Assembly: GCA_963921195.1 (NCBI GenBank)
Contig: OY992540.1
Location: 15,631,136 to 15,695,135 of the forward strand
Length of the DNA stretch: 64,000 nucleotides
Source: Pegoplata infirma
Taxonomy: Eukaryota > Arthropoda > Insecta > Diptera > Anthomyiidae
Reading direction: 5' to 3'
The notes beneath the pieces were generated by a model. The model was given only the letters and a program-made list of their open reading frames with translations. It did not search any database and had not been told where the DNA came from. Positions 33,503 to 44,680 of this stretch are shown one piece after another (position 1 is the stretch's first letter; the number at the start of each line of letters is the position of its first letter). The position numbers and the translations under genes are program-made.

Positions 33503-35445
33503 GGGGCATTCCATGTCAAATCGGACACTTTGAAAAATTTTTTTTTTAGATTTTCCCAATTTGTTAACTGTTTTTAGTACACTTCGAAAACTCCTTCGTG
33601 GTAAATTTTCAGATTTTTTTTAAAGACCCGTTCAAAAGATATCGAATTTTTAAAAATTGGTAGTTTTCTCCTTTACTCAAACTTCTTTTACTCATAACTT
33701 CTTCAATAATGGTCCAAATTAAAAATTTTTTTTTTTTTTTTTTTTCAAATTTTTGTTTTTTTGCGAACTTTCTAAAAAAAAATCCCAAAAAATTCTTAAA
33801 AGCGTTCTAGTATGCGATTTTTAAGTTTTTAAATTTAAATCTCATTTTTGAAAATGTTTGTACTCTTTGATTTTTTGAAATTTTTTTGTGTAAAACTTCT
33901 ATCGATTCTACAATTTTTTGCCCAGGAGGATCGTGGGATAAGAATTGTTACTATTTATTTAAATTTTTAAAAAAATTTTATTGTAATTTTCCAATCTTAA
34001 AATCATTTCTACTGCTCCAATGGTGTGTCATAGAGGGGTCCTTTATAAGACAAACCCCCATTAGTTTTTATGTCTTAACATTTCTTTGGAACAAACTAAT
34101 ACCCTATCTCCAATTTCTATGGGGGCTCCAACACAAAACGACATTTTCTTAAAATTTGCTCCAACCGCTCTAACTGCCCTAATAGTGCCCTTAGAGCAAC
34201 AAAATGTATGACCAACCCACAATATTTTTTTTGTCCAAACATTTTCTCTGAACACACCTACCCTCTATCTTTAATTGTTAAGGCGGTTCCCATAAATTTT
34301 TTTTATTTTTTGTAAATTTGTTTTATTTAATCAGCTTCTACCGGTCCAATGGTGCGTCCGAGAGGGGTCATTAGTGAGACCGACCACCATTTATTTTTAC
34401 CCTACAACATTTTTTTAAAAGATACCAACGCCCTATCTCCACTCCCTAAGTAGGCTCCCATACAAAATTAAATTTTTATAAAATTTGCTCCAACTGTTTT
34501 TTGTATGGGAGCCTACTTAGGAAGTGGAGATAGGGCGTAGGTATATTTTAAAAAAATGTTTTAGGGTAAAAATAAATGTAGGTCGGTCTCACTAATGACC
34601 CCTCTCGGACGTACCATTGGACCGGTAGAAGCTGATTAAATAAAACAAATTTACAAAAAATAAAAAAAATTGTATGGGGACCGCCTTAACAATTAAAGAT
34701 AGAGGGTAGGTGTGTTCATAGAAAATGTTTGGACTAAAAAAATATTGTGGGTCGATCATACATTTTGTTGCTCTAAGGGCACTATTAAGGCAGTTAGAGT
34801 GGTTGGAGCAAATTTAAAAAAAAGTCGTTTTGTGTGGGAGGCCCCTTAGGAATTGGAGATAGGGTATTAGTTTGTTCCAAAGAAATGTTAAGACGTAAAA
34901 ATTAATGGGGGTCGGTCTTATAAAGGACCCCTCTATGACGCACCATTGGAGCGGTAGAAATGATTTTAAGATTGGAAAATTACAATAAAATTTTTTCAAA
35001 AAATTTTAAAAAATAGTAAAAATCGTTATCCACGATCCTCCTGGGCAAAAATTTTGTAGAATCGATAGAAGTTTTACACAAAAAAATTTAAAAAAAATCG
35101 AAGAGTACAAACATTTTCAAAAATGAGATTTAAATTTCAAAACTTAAAAATCGCATACTAAAGTGCTTTTAAGAATTTTTTTTTAAAAAGTTCGAAAAAA
35201 AACAAAAATTAAAAAAAAAAAAAAATGAAATTTGGACCATTATTGAAGAAGTTATGAGTAAAAGAAGTTTGAGTAAAGGAACAAACTACCAATTTTTAAA
35301 AATTCGATATCTTTTGAACGGGTCATCAAAAAAATCTGAAAATTTACCAAGAAGGAGTTTTTGAAGGGTACTAAAAACTGTAAACAAATTGGGAAAATCT
35401 AAAAAAAAAAATTTTCAAAGTGTCCGATTTGACATGGAATGCCCC
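33503..35445. mobile_element. 1.9-kb foldback element with tandem units in each arm
   Basis: The ends GGGGCATTCCATGTCAAATC and inverse are flanked by AT. The element is inverse about 34474 along its whole length. Each arm holds about three related units of roughly 190-230 bp, recognised by CCAATGGTG(T/C)GTC then GAGGGGTC then CCCTATCTCCA or CCCTCTATCTTTA. Long inverted arms built from tandem subrepeats recall Drosophila FB elements in architecture, though I see no sequence link. The two similar open frames at 33886-34152 and 34814-34999 are the same sequence mirrored and are not genes. Confidence 0.8.
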
Positions 35446-35447
35446 AT

Positions 35448-36103
35448 CCCGAGTAAAAATAAACATATATAACAATATATAACTTGATACAAACATAATA
35501 AATCTTATATGATTATACATCCCGTGAGGTATTTTCTATTTTTTTTAAATGCAGTCATATGTTGTAATATATAATTTAATCATGATTCGGATTAAAAGGT
35601 ATACGGTTGATATAAATATATGAAATAATATTAGGGCCAATACAAAATCTGTTTTTCTGTATAATTTAATATAAAATTATATATAGCTTATTTCTGTTTC
35701 ATATATAAATGTTTCCAATTAAATGTTTCCAATTAACCAAAAATGTTCTAAGTTTTTTAAGCAAAGTATAAGAAACTTTTAAAATGTTCCTAAACATTTC
35801 CTTGTTAGGGTTATGTATATCACCTATCTGGTTCGAAGCGTACCCAAACATTTTTTTTGTTTTAGAAAATTATATGTTTGGTGAATGTATCGTTGACCTG
35901 TGGTCAACGATACATTCATCTAATTGGATCCAATGAAATATGGCAATGTCTGGTCAAAACTCGGATGAAATCGAATCATATTTTATACAAGTTGATATTT
36001 TTTAATGCAAAAACATCCACCATTATTTGGATTAAATTGCGTATAAATATATATTGTGTTATATATCATTATGTATTGCATCATATAAAAATTTTTACTC
36101 GGG
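35448..36103. mobile_element. TIR element CCCGAGTAAAAAT, abutting the foldback
   Basis: The ends are CCCGAGTAAAAATAAAC and the inverse ATTTTTACTCGGG, with AT on both sides. It sits exactly at the edge of the foldback: removing it restores GCCCCATATATA, mirroring TATATATGGGGC on the far side. Inside is a tight hairpin, AATGTATCGTTGACC then its inverse (35883-35918). No coding capacity. Confidence 0.7.
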
Positions 36104-36205
36104 ATATATAAAATTTTGTTTTCGTTGTAAAATGTTTCATTTATAAAGCTCGAGACAAACTGTTGTTCAAAACTTTATTTTAGCCAAATATAATCATTAT
36201 AACAT

Positions 36206-36575
36206 TGCGAAATCGATTCCCCAAAATTTTATTAAAAATTTTTAAAAAAATATTTCAATAGAAAATTGTAACAAAATAACCTACGAAATCATTGATTTTT
36301 AATGTTTTCGTAGGTTAGTTTTTTTGGAATTTTTTGGGAAAAATAACAGAACTATCATTAATTTTTAATGTTTTTGTAGGTTATTTAGTTCGAATTTGTT
36401 GGTAAAAAAGAATGAAAAAAACGTAATTTTTTAATGTTTAATGTTATTTATTTTAGAAAATTGTGTCAACAGTAAAAAATAAATGTTGATGTTTGTTAAA
36501 ACAAATAATTACTTGGATGGTTGTCACTGGTTTTAAATGTGTTTTTAATTTGTTTTTGCCTACAAAATATTTTGA
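36206..36575. repeat. family H repeat, second copy (carries the empty site)
   Basis: Closely matches 19938-20306: two blocks of ATCATT(A/G)ATTTTTAATG then TTCGTAGGTTA, then TTTGTTGGTAAAAAAG, GTCAACAGTAAAAAAT and GTTTTTGCCTACAAAATATTT. The last motif is the uninserted site of the 20307-21084 element. Confidence 0.8.
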
Positions 36576-36944
36576 GTTAAGTTTTGAAATTTTGGAAAAT
36601 TTCTCCCAAAAATTTGGATTTTTGAAATATTAAAAAAAAAATAATTTTGGCTTACAAATATAATTTCTTGAATTTGCAAAACCGTTTTCGAGACATCGCC
36701 ATTTTAAATTTTACAAAAAAATTTTCCAAACATGGAGGTTTTTCCCTAAGTTCAAGAAAAAAAAAATAAAGATCTCAATTTAATTTTCAATGACCATTTA
36801 ATAAAGAAGCAAACTTTTATATAAACTTAATTTGAGTCAAATTACATCATTTTAACCCGTGGAGACTTTCGATAAAAATTTTTAGTTTTCCAAAATATTT
36901 CTAAAAATCCAAAATTTTTATCAATGGGCACCATGGGTTTAAAT

Positions 36945-37929
36945 CAGCGGTGCGCACACACATACTATAACATTTATGCTTGTGTGGGTAGTAGCAAGCG
37001 AAAAGTCAACAAATTGGCTCAAGCAACAGCATTTTATACACTCATAGAAATATCTTAGTAGAAAAATTAGTAAACCCATTGTAGATCAAGTTTTACAGAA
37101 TAATGCCGTATTCAACAAAAATTAATGTTGATATCGTTGAATAATCAGTATACTTGTTTCAACTATTACAATGGCTTCTACAGAATTCAATAGATAAAAC
37201 AAAAAAGAAAAAACAACCCTGTTCGTTCGTTTTTTTTTTATTATAACGAGTGAACGAGTGAGTTGGTAGCAATGTGAAATGTCTCTTATAAAATTATTTA
37301 ATGTGTTTGTTTCTTATAAAATTATTTAATATTAGAAAAATAAATAAAAATAGGATCTGATCTGTAAATATTTGGTAAGTAATAAATTACATTGATAACT
37401 TTAAGTATTCATACTATATTAAAACGTTTTTGGTTTTTTTTAGGATTTTGTTTTGGTATCATCAGATAATTAGAGAATGGCTAATGGGTGCATAACATGA
37501 ATAAACGAAGTGTATATGAAAATCTTTGTGAAAATCTTCAAATAATGCAGCTTAAAAAGCCGGAAATAAAAAAAAATATTGTGATTTATACTTAATAAAA
37601 GAATATTTACAAATAACAACAAGCTTTTTTTTAATAATAAAATTTCTTATATTAACAAAAATATGAGTTGAATTTACATAAAATACGAGTTGATTAACAA
37701 AAAAACGAGTTGATCAACTTTTACAAAAACTGACAACAATTTTTATTGAAATCAACATAAATATTTGTAGGGTCAAAATCAACAATGATTTCTGTTGAAC
37801 TTACAACGATTTTCTTTGGGAATACAATGATTTTTGGTTGAGTGTAGTGTGCGTGTGTCGACAGCGCACAAGCAGCATTTTTTTAGCATATTCCCGCGGG
37901 AATAGGAATTTCAAAAATGCGCATGACTG
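36945..37929. mobile_element. hAT-like MITE, TSD GTTTAAAT, with a nested element
   Basis: The ends are CAGCGGTGCGCACACAC and TTTCAAAAATGCGCATGACTG (37909-37929). GTTTAAAT lies on both sides (36937-36944 and 37930-37937), an exact 8-bp duplication within a family R arm. A TA-flanked element (37039-37843) is inside; without it the MITE would be about 180 bp. CAGNGGTG-type termini fit hAT. Confidence 0.85.
37039..37843. mobile_element. TA-flanked element CACTCATAGAAAT / TTTTGGTTGAGTG, nested
   Basis: TA lies on both sides (37037-37038 and 37844-37845). The interior has repeated ACGAGTTGAT and CAACA(A/T) motifs in both orientations. It is inserted into the hAT MITE. No gene. Confidence 0.65.
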
Positions 37930-38604
37930 GTTTAAATAGTCGGATTTTGCTTATATTCAGTTTAAAGAAATTTTGAACGTTATAATAAAATCGCTATTTT
38001 TATCAAATTTCAAATAGCAATATCTCGAAAACCGTTCGACAGATTTTGAAAATTATTTTGATGTTTGTGGTCAGTGCATCAAAATTTGTAAATTTTTTTT
38101 CAAAAATCCAAAACTTTTAACTTCTTCTCCTAAGAGACACTTGGAAAAATCAAAAGTTGAAAAAATCCGTTATGTCACTCTTTAAGTAAATGAGCCATGT
38201 GCAGCGACGTATCCAGGAATTTGAAAACGGGGGGGCACAATTCCAAAAAATTTTTTCGTCATCGACAATTATTATTTATTTTTAACTACAACCTTAACCT
38301 CCCCCCACCACGATTTCGTCTTTATTTATATAAGAAATGTCTTGGAATATCAGATTTTTTTTTATAAAATCTCGAAATCTTTGTACAGGAAAAATGTTTA
38401 GAAACTAAACTTCTTGTAAAAAATTATAAATTTTTAATGAAAATAATGTCTGAGAAATTCTCAGATATTAATGTTTCTATAGAAAAAACTTTTCAGAATC
38501 TAAGAATTTTAATAAACAAATAATATCGCAGATTTTAATACAGAAAATGTGTCTTACAATGGAAGTTTCTCAACACTTATGAACCGATTTGCATGAAACT
38601 TAAA

Positions 38605-39432
38605 ATATATATGAGGGTTTCTTCGTCAACCGGGCCACCCTTCTCTCCAAAATTGGTATGGGTTTAACATTTTTTTAAAAAATTTCGAAATTACTTAAAA
38701 ATATTTGATTTTGAATACCGAGTGCGGTTTTGAATTTGAATATGGCGGATCCAATACGGCGCCCAATTTTTTAAAAATATTACAGATTTGCTTAAAATTC
38801 CTCATGCTCGGGTTCTTGGAGTTGCTTAAGAAGAATTTGCAGTTGGATTCTTAAAATTCAAAATGTCGGATCTAACATGGCGATATCTGTTTTTTAATAG
38901 CAGATTCACTGGGTTGCTAAATTAGAATCTGCCATTCCAAAATCTAACTTCAGATTCATATTTAAGACCATAAAAACTCGGGTATAAAAAGTTTCAAGCA
39001 AATCTGTTTATTATAAGGGTTCACGTTGAAAAAAATGCAGAAGAAAAATTGAATTTCTAAAAATTATAGACATTTCTGGTATTTCCCATACCGGTTTCAA
39101 ACACCCCAGTTAATGTTATCATCAGTAGGATTTTAAATGTCAGTTTGTCTTGTTAATGAAAACTGTTTTTTATATATGTGAATATTTATAGTTTCTACAG
39201 AATAAATTTTGACAGTTTCCAACACTACAATTCTATTTCTAGCAATCTCAACCTCACTTCATTCTTTCTTTCAACTTTTTTGTCTCTTACATTATTTCGC
39301 AAGGGTTTATTTTTTAAAAATATTTGTCGCCATGTTGGATCCGCCATTTTGAATTTTAAAATTCCAACTTCAGATTCTTCGTAAGCGACCACAAAAACCT
39401 GTGTTTAAAGAGTTGACGAAGAAACCCCATAT
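38605..39432. repeat. inverted repeat inside the hAT element
   Basis: The left arm has ATATGAGGGTTTCTTCGTCA; the right arm has TGACGAAGAAACCCCATAT. Inner arms carry (T/C)GGATC(T/C)AACATGGCG and the inverse GCCATGTTGGATCCGCC. It is either the element's own long arms or a nested element. Confidence 0.6.
39015..39206 (+). repeat. 192-bp dispersed repeat, copy 1
   Basis: Runs AAGGGTTCACG...CTACAGAATAAA. Closely similar along its length to 42415-42606, including ATTATAGACATTTCTGGTAT and GTTATCATCAGTAGGATTTT. This copy has no evident flanking duplication. Confidence 0.75.
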
Positions 39433-39932
39433 AAAAGAAACAATTTTCAGGTTGTGGTGTCTCGGCTTATCGGCCACATTTGATTTTTCTGCCATTTATT
39501 TCTAAGAAACTATATGATGTTTCCATATGAGAATAAATGTTTTTTAATGCCTATCCTACAGGGGCACAACCTTGTAAAAATTTGCCTTCGTTAAATATTT
39601 TTTTTTTTTCGTGAAAATGTGTAAATTTAAAATCTTCTTTTAAGTTTCAGGGAAATCTGTTCACAAGGGTTGATACTTCACTTATCTTATTGTTTGAAAT
39701 TTGTTTTGTAGAAATTAATTTTCATGATCCTGAAGCATAATTTTTATTAGATAAAACTAATATTATGTGTTATTTTTATCATATTCTACTGATTTTTCGG
39801 TAAGACTTTGTAGAAACGAAATTATTTCAAACTCTAGTTTTTATAATAAAAAATAAAATCTTGTATAAAATTTTCAAAATTTTCAAATCGTGCCCCCTGT
39901 GCCCACCCCCTGTATACGTCCATGGCCATGTG

Positions 39933-40345
39933 AACCTTTCACTAATCTTTCCGCAGTATTTAACATTTTAAAAAAAATATATTTTTTTTTGCAATTTGTT
40001 ATATCCTTTTTAATAAGTACTTAAATTATATTTATGTTTAAACAAAAAAAAAAAAAAAAACAAATTAACCTTGTGGAATAAAATACTAAATTCTCAAACT
40101 CATGTTAAATTGGCTCATTTACGGTTTTAACAAGGTTAATAAAATATTTATCGCTGACATGTAAAAATAGTATTATCGCATCTGTTGAATATGCAGGTGG
40201 AGGTAGCTATGCCGAATCTTAAATACCCTTTCTTTTAGATGACGATCTAATAATTTTATGATGGAACTCAAACAAAAAAAATATTTGCACATAACATTTC
40301 AGCAAACACATTAATAATCAGAGCAGACATGGATAATATGTTTTT
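39933..40345. other. unassigned
   Basis: A+T-rich, with a poly(A) tract near 40045-40061. GCTATGCCGAATCTTAAATACCC at 40208-40230 is a mini-me-like scrap. No gene. Confidence 0.45.
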
Positions 40346-40353
40346 CGACAGTG

Positions 40354-40492
40354 CAGTAGTCAACCTTCCATCAGCAGCACTATTCGAATGTCACACTCAA
40401 AGTGCGTCAGAATAAAATCAGCTATTTGAACGAACTTTGAGTGTAAATTTCGAAGAATGCTGATGATGGAAGTTTTCAAAACTTTACTAGTG
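40354..40492. mobile_element. short hairpin MITE
   Basis: The left arm reads AACCTTCCATCAGCAGCA then CACACTCAAAGT. The right arm is ACTTTGAGTGTAAAT then TGCTGATGATGGAAGTT. The loop is about 30 bases. Outer ends CAGTGCAG / CTAGTG are weak, so the limits are approximate. Confidence 0.6.
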
Positions 40493-41203
40493 GTATCATT
40501 TTTTTTTTTTTGGTCCCATTCAATATAAACTCGGTGTCACCAAATTTGTTGCAGTGCGAAATGATAAAATTGTATTAATTATATGATAAAACCGAAATAA
40601 ATTACATGTTTGTAAACATTTTTCGCAAGGGAAAAGGTGAAAGTTTACCTTATCTAGAAGTTGTTGCAACATCTGGTCCTGGCGATCTGTGCGTATTGAA
40701 AAGTTTGATAAGATTTTTCTCGCATTCCTTCAAGACAGTTTTGTATCCCAACTTACACGTGTTACAAACTTCATACAAAACTTATAACTATATGTTATTG
40801 GTTGAAGGGGTATGTACCAAAAGGACATTCTGGTCACATATAAACCGTATAAACATTTATTTTTTAGTTAAAAAAAAACTCAAGGTTTTTTCTATATTTC
40901 TTAGCTGTCTGTAGATTTATAGTTTATTGAGACACTTAAGTTTGAAACTTAAAAACAAATTACGCAGTGTTTGTCTTTCAAATAAAAAAAACGTAGCCAA
41001 AGTTTAAATAATTTTTTTTTTTTTGTTTTTTGAAAGTTCTAAAACAAATAATCTAACTGATAAGAGGGTCTGGTTATTGCAAATGATTTATATATATTTA
41101 TATGGTAAGACATGAGCACCTAAAGATAATTGCAATAACTATGTGTAATTTAAACAAATTAATCTACTAATTTAAGTGGTCATGTTGCATATTAAAAGAA
41201 AAA
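40493..41203. other. unassigned
   Basis: It contains an open frame of 102 codons (40606-40914) that resembles nothing I know and is rich in A+T-driven residues. I do not call it a gene. Confidence 0.4.
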
Positions 41204-41262
41204 CAAGTATAAATTATAATTCGACTTGGTCGAATCCATAAATACCCTAAACATTGTCCTTT
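41204..41262 (+). mobile_element. mini-me 5' fragment
   Basis: AACAAGTATAAATTATAATT, TCGACTTGGTCGAATCC and ATACCCTAAAC are the left end only. The remainder is cut off by the family F element that follows. Confidence 0.6.
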
Positions 41263-41608
41263 TAAAAAAAAACTTGTCAAATTACTAAGTACAAAAAGTC
41301 TCGTAATCCCATTTTACCAATATTTGATAGTTTTCATTGTTTTTTAACAAAATAACTTTTGATCGAAATTTACATTTTTTTCTTTTGTAATTTAACATTT
41401 TTTTTTTTTTTGTAATTTTAGATTTTTTTTTGTAATTTTACAAGTTTCCGACATAATTTTACAAAAATAATCTAGTCACGAGAATTCCTTGTAAGTTATA
41501 TTGCGCCAAAAAAGTTGTAAATTTAAATATTTTTTTGGTAAAATGCTTGAAAAATTAAAAAAACAAAAATCCTAATTTTTATTAGGAATTCTCGTAAAAT
41601 AAGAGGTA

Positions 41609-42340
41609 CCCAGCAAAACTTAGATTACCAAATAAGGTATAAAATAAGGTATATGATCTCTTATTTTATACATTGCAGCATTGATGATTTTAACAGGCGA
41701 TGAGACTCAAAGTAATGCATCCACATTATCACATAGAATACCAGTAAGGTATAAAATAAGTCATAAATTTATAACGAAGAATACCAGTAAGGTGTAAAAT
41801 ATATGATATTTTATAGGTTACGAGTAAGGTATATAATATAGCATACCAAAACGTAATATATAAGGTGTTACGAGTAGTGAAAAAGTAATTTTGTATTAAA
41901 TTTACTCACGTGATTGTAAGTGAGTGTAAGTATATATAATATGCTAGTGAGTGTGTGTCGTTAGAAATTTCTTGTCGTGAGCCCATTTCTAGTTTAAACT
42001 TATGCATTTTTTTATAAAATAATTATTTTTTATGTTATTGTAATGCATTATGCATTTAATTATAAATAATGCATTATTTCAAACTTTCAAATAATACATA
42101 ATGTAACCAAATATAAATCATCCATGATATAATGTTTAGAAATAATAAATATGAAATACATTTTTCCAAAATCATGCATTACGTAGCAAATTATTAGTAA
42201 TGCATTGTTTTTCACTTTAAAATAATACGTTGTGGAACAAATGTTTGGTAAGACATCCTAAAATAATGCTACAAATAAGGTATATACATTACCTGGTAAT
42301 GTGTTATATAATCACTACCCATTACCAAAGTTTTGCTGGG
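41609..42340. mobile_element. TA-flanked element CCCAGCAAAACTT, empty sites known
   Basis: The ends are CCCAGCAAAACTTAG and the inverse CAAAGTTTTGCTGGG, flanked by TA (41607-41608 and 42341-42342). The target AGGAGG-TA-GCAAAAAA is found uninterrupted in the related motifs at about 31324-31334 and 42696-42708, so the insertion and its TA duplication are visible directly. The interior has repeated ATACCAGTAAGGTATAAAAT and TAATGCATTA(T/C)-type motifs. Non-autonomous, probably Tc1/mariner-like. Confidence 0.85.
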
Positions 42341-42414
42341 TAGCAAAAAATCTAATAAAGTTACGAGAATGCCTTGTAAATTTTATTAGGTCAAAAAAAT
42401 TTTAAATTTACAAT

Positions 42415-42606
42415 AAGGGTTCAGGTTGATAAAATGCAGAAGAAAAATTCAATTTCTCAAAATTATAGACATTTCTGGTATTCCCAAACCGGTTTCAAAT
42501 ACTCCAGTTAGTGTTATCATCAGTAGGATTTTAAATGTCGGTTTGTTTTGTTAATGGACATTGTTTTTTATATATGTGAATATTTATAGTTTCTGCAGAA
42601 TAAAAC
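42415..42606 (+). repeat. 192-bp dispersed repeat, copy 2, TSD AATTTACAAT
   Basis: The copy is flanked by AATTTACAAT at 42405-42414 and 42607-42616, an exact 10-bp duplication. A duplication of this length and an A-rich 3' end (GCAGAATAAAAC) suggest retroposition, like a SINE, but I see no convincing A and B boxes. The duplication matches the surrounding family F sequence. Confidence 0.75.
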
Positions 42607-42759
42607 AATTTACAATTTTATTGGTAAAAAGCTAGTAAAATTACAAAATTGTTGGTAAAAAGCTTAAAAAATTACTAGCAATTCTAGTCAAATAGGAGGT
42701 AGCAAAAAAAAAAAAATAACAAGCTTTTCTTGTCATTTTACAAGGTTTTTTTTGAGTGC

Positions 42760-43247
42760 ATAAAACATTATAATTTTTTAAAGAATTAATTATTTTTTTT
42801 TTCCTTACTTTTCAACATTTTTGTTTTTTTGTATTAATTTTTTTCTTCTTTTAAACAATTAAAAATACATAAAATCTACAGGATAAACATTGTTGGACTG
42901 ATAACAAAAAGGTATAAAAGAAATCAACTTACATAAAACCTTCAAAAAAGTACATGTAACAGCAGGATGTCTGTAATAAAACCATCCTGTATTTTTTATA
43001 TGTGATGCACAGTGGGTCAAATGGATAACATTTAAACGAATACTTATTATTCTTTAAAAACTTTAAGACACAAAGTCATCTTTATGACGTCCTAAACCAA
43101 TATTAGGAGGAGTTTTGGCACATCCAAATTCAACACTTTCACTTGTTGTAATTAAAATTTACCTTTTTCCAAGTTCAATTGACCTTTATCGAATTTCTAT
43201 TTCTATTGATCTTTTCCAAATGACGATGTTTGTCCGCCCTTCTGTTA
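42760..43247. other. unassigned
   Basis: A+T-rich. 43120-43140 (AATTCAACACTTTCACTTGT) is a small mini-me 5' end in minus orientation. No gene. Confidence 0.45.
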
Positions 43248-43650
43248 AAATGGCGATCACGGCCCAAGTATTACACAGATATGACTGACAATGACAATGA
43301 TAACACGTTCACTTGTTATCCTTAGAAGTTTGGTATTGCATCTGAGCTATATCAGTTTATCGTTTCCAAAGTTATGAACGAAAATGTAAAAAAATAAAAA
43401 AATTAGAACATTCTACATAACCTAAAAATACAAAATACTTCTATTTAGGTGCTGAGGGACATATGTGAACAAAATTGGATACCGAATGGCATTTAAACGA
43501 CATATTTTTTTATACAAACATTTTTTTTCGCCGATTTTTTTTTTTCACTAAATTTTGTATTCACGCGAAATTTTTTATTGTCAAAATTATTTATTTTTTA
43601 TCAATATATTCGGCAAGGCCCAATTTACTTTTTTATTTGTTCAACTTACA
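43248..43650 (-). mobile_element. mini-me remnant (minus orientation)
   Basis: GTTTGGTATTGCATCTGAGC, TTTCCAAAGTTATGAACGA and ATTCGGCAAGGCCCAATTTA correspond in inverse order to the interior and 5' end of copy 2. The microsatellite is lost. Confidence 0.55.
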
Positions 43651-43846
43651 ATTGATCTTTTTCGAATTCCTATTGAGGAATTTCTGTTGATATGATCTTT
43701 TGCAAGTTTTAACTGATGTTCTACGAATTACAACTGAACAGTTCTTGCGAATAAGGACCACTTTTTTGAAAAATCCTTTGCAAAAATTTTTGAAAATTTT
43801 TTTCTTTTTAGTCTAAAAATTTACTTTACCATAATCCGCATATTTT

Positions 43847-43995
43847 TATTTATTTATTGAATTTTTAACACATAGTTACAAATCATATACTAAATTAACC
43901 TAACCGAGACGGGTGACTATTACCATTGTCTCGTTGCAGCGGAGCAGACCAAGGCCTCTGGTGGGAATCGAACGTACGACTCATAGGTTCAGTAT
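43847..43995 (-). mobile_element. tRNA-derived SINE, copy 2, 5'-truncated
   Basis: Read on the minus strand: AACCTATGAGTCGTACGTTC and GATTCCCACC (a GTTCGATTCCC B box), then CCTTGGTCTGCTCCGC, AACGAGACAATGGT, CCGTCTCGGTTAGGTTAATT, GATTTGTAAC and an AATAAATAAATAAAAA tail. The body and tail match 48040-48153. The A box is missing because the copy starts in the anticodon region. Confidence 0.75.
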
Positions 43996-44501
43996 ATTTT
44001 TATATTTTTTATTAAATTGGGAGTGAACTAACGCACAATATCAACTAAATGCAAATAAATAAAAATTATTTAGCTGAGAGTTAAAAAGTGATATTAGTTA
44101 AAATTTTAAATTGTACATCACAAAAACAATCTTTACACATACAAACAATTTTAACAGCTTTGCGAAAAAAATGGTAATATGCAGTTCCATGCAGTTAAGG
44201 GTTAATATTATAATTCTTAAAAATTTATTTTGTTTCATATAGTGTGCAGTACTAACACAATGTCAGGAATAAAAAAACTAAAATTAAGAAAAAAAAAAAA
44301 TTTTTTAGCATGTCCTTGAAATCCTAAAAAAGAGTATCCTTGAAGTCCTTAAAGTCTTACCAACATTTTAATAATTTTGTTGGATATTTGCCACTTTTTC
44401 CATTTAAGCAAAAATTGAAGTCCAATTTTTGGCGTTCATTCAATCTTTTACGAATTACAATTGATCCAATACGAAATAAAACACCGTACAATTGCCAATA
44501 T

Positions 44502-44607
44502 TAAACATGAACCGGATGAAAAAACTCTGACGTAGAGATCAAATGAAGTAAAATTGCATTTACAGTTTTTCATTTCGTGATCCTGATTCCTTTTAAGAGG
44601 ACTTAAA
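44502..44607 (+). repeat. left arm of a 2-kb inverted repeat
   Basis: AAACATGAACCGGATGA then GCATTTACAGTTTTTCATTT then GTGATCCTGATTCC. Inverse to 46357-46462. Confidence 0.7.
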
Positions 44608-44680
44608 ATTTTTAAAGGATGACATTTTGTAAAATATTTTTTTTAAATACTGGTGCTCTTCTTAAAATGTCACTATTGAT

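Larger units (their letters stand above)
38202..39924. mobile_element. hAT-like element, TSD GCCATGTG
   Basis: The left end is CAGCGACGTATCCAGG then ACGGGGGGGCACAA. The right end is TCGTGCCCCCTGTGCCC then GTATACGTCCATG. GCCATGTG is duplicated exactly (38194-38201 and 39925-39932). CAG(C/T)G(A/G)CGTA ends with a G-run are common on hAT elements. A further inverted repeat (38605-39432, GGGTTTCTTCGTCAAC and inverse) and a 192-bp repeat (39015-39206) lie inside. There is no transposase frame in its 1.7 kb. Confidence 0.85.
41263..42758. mobile_element. family F element with two nested insertions
   Basis: The right end is CTTGTCATTTTACAAGG then TTTTTTGAGTG. The left end is degraded (AAAAAACTTGTCAAATTA). 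Repeated motifs TTATTGGTAAAAAGC and AGGAGGTAGCAAAAAA match 31230-31388. Elements at 41609-42340 and 42415-42606 are inserted in it. No coding capacity. Confidence 0.6.

Noticed and set aside
33886..34999. Two similar open frames on opposite strands (33886-34152 and 34814-34999)
   Set aside because: They are the two arms of the foldback read in mirror image; similarity reflects the palindrome, not conserved protein.
40606..40914. 102-codon open frame
   Set aside because: More varied composition than most, but no recognisable domain, splice context or repeat support.
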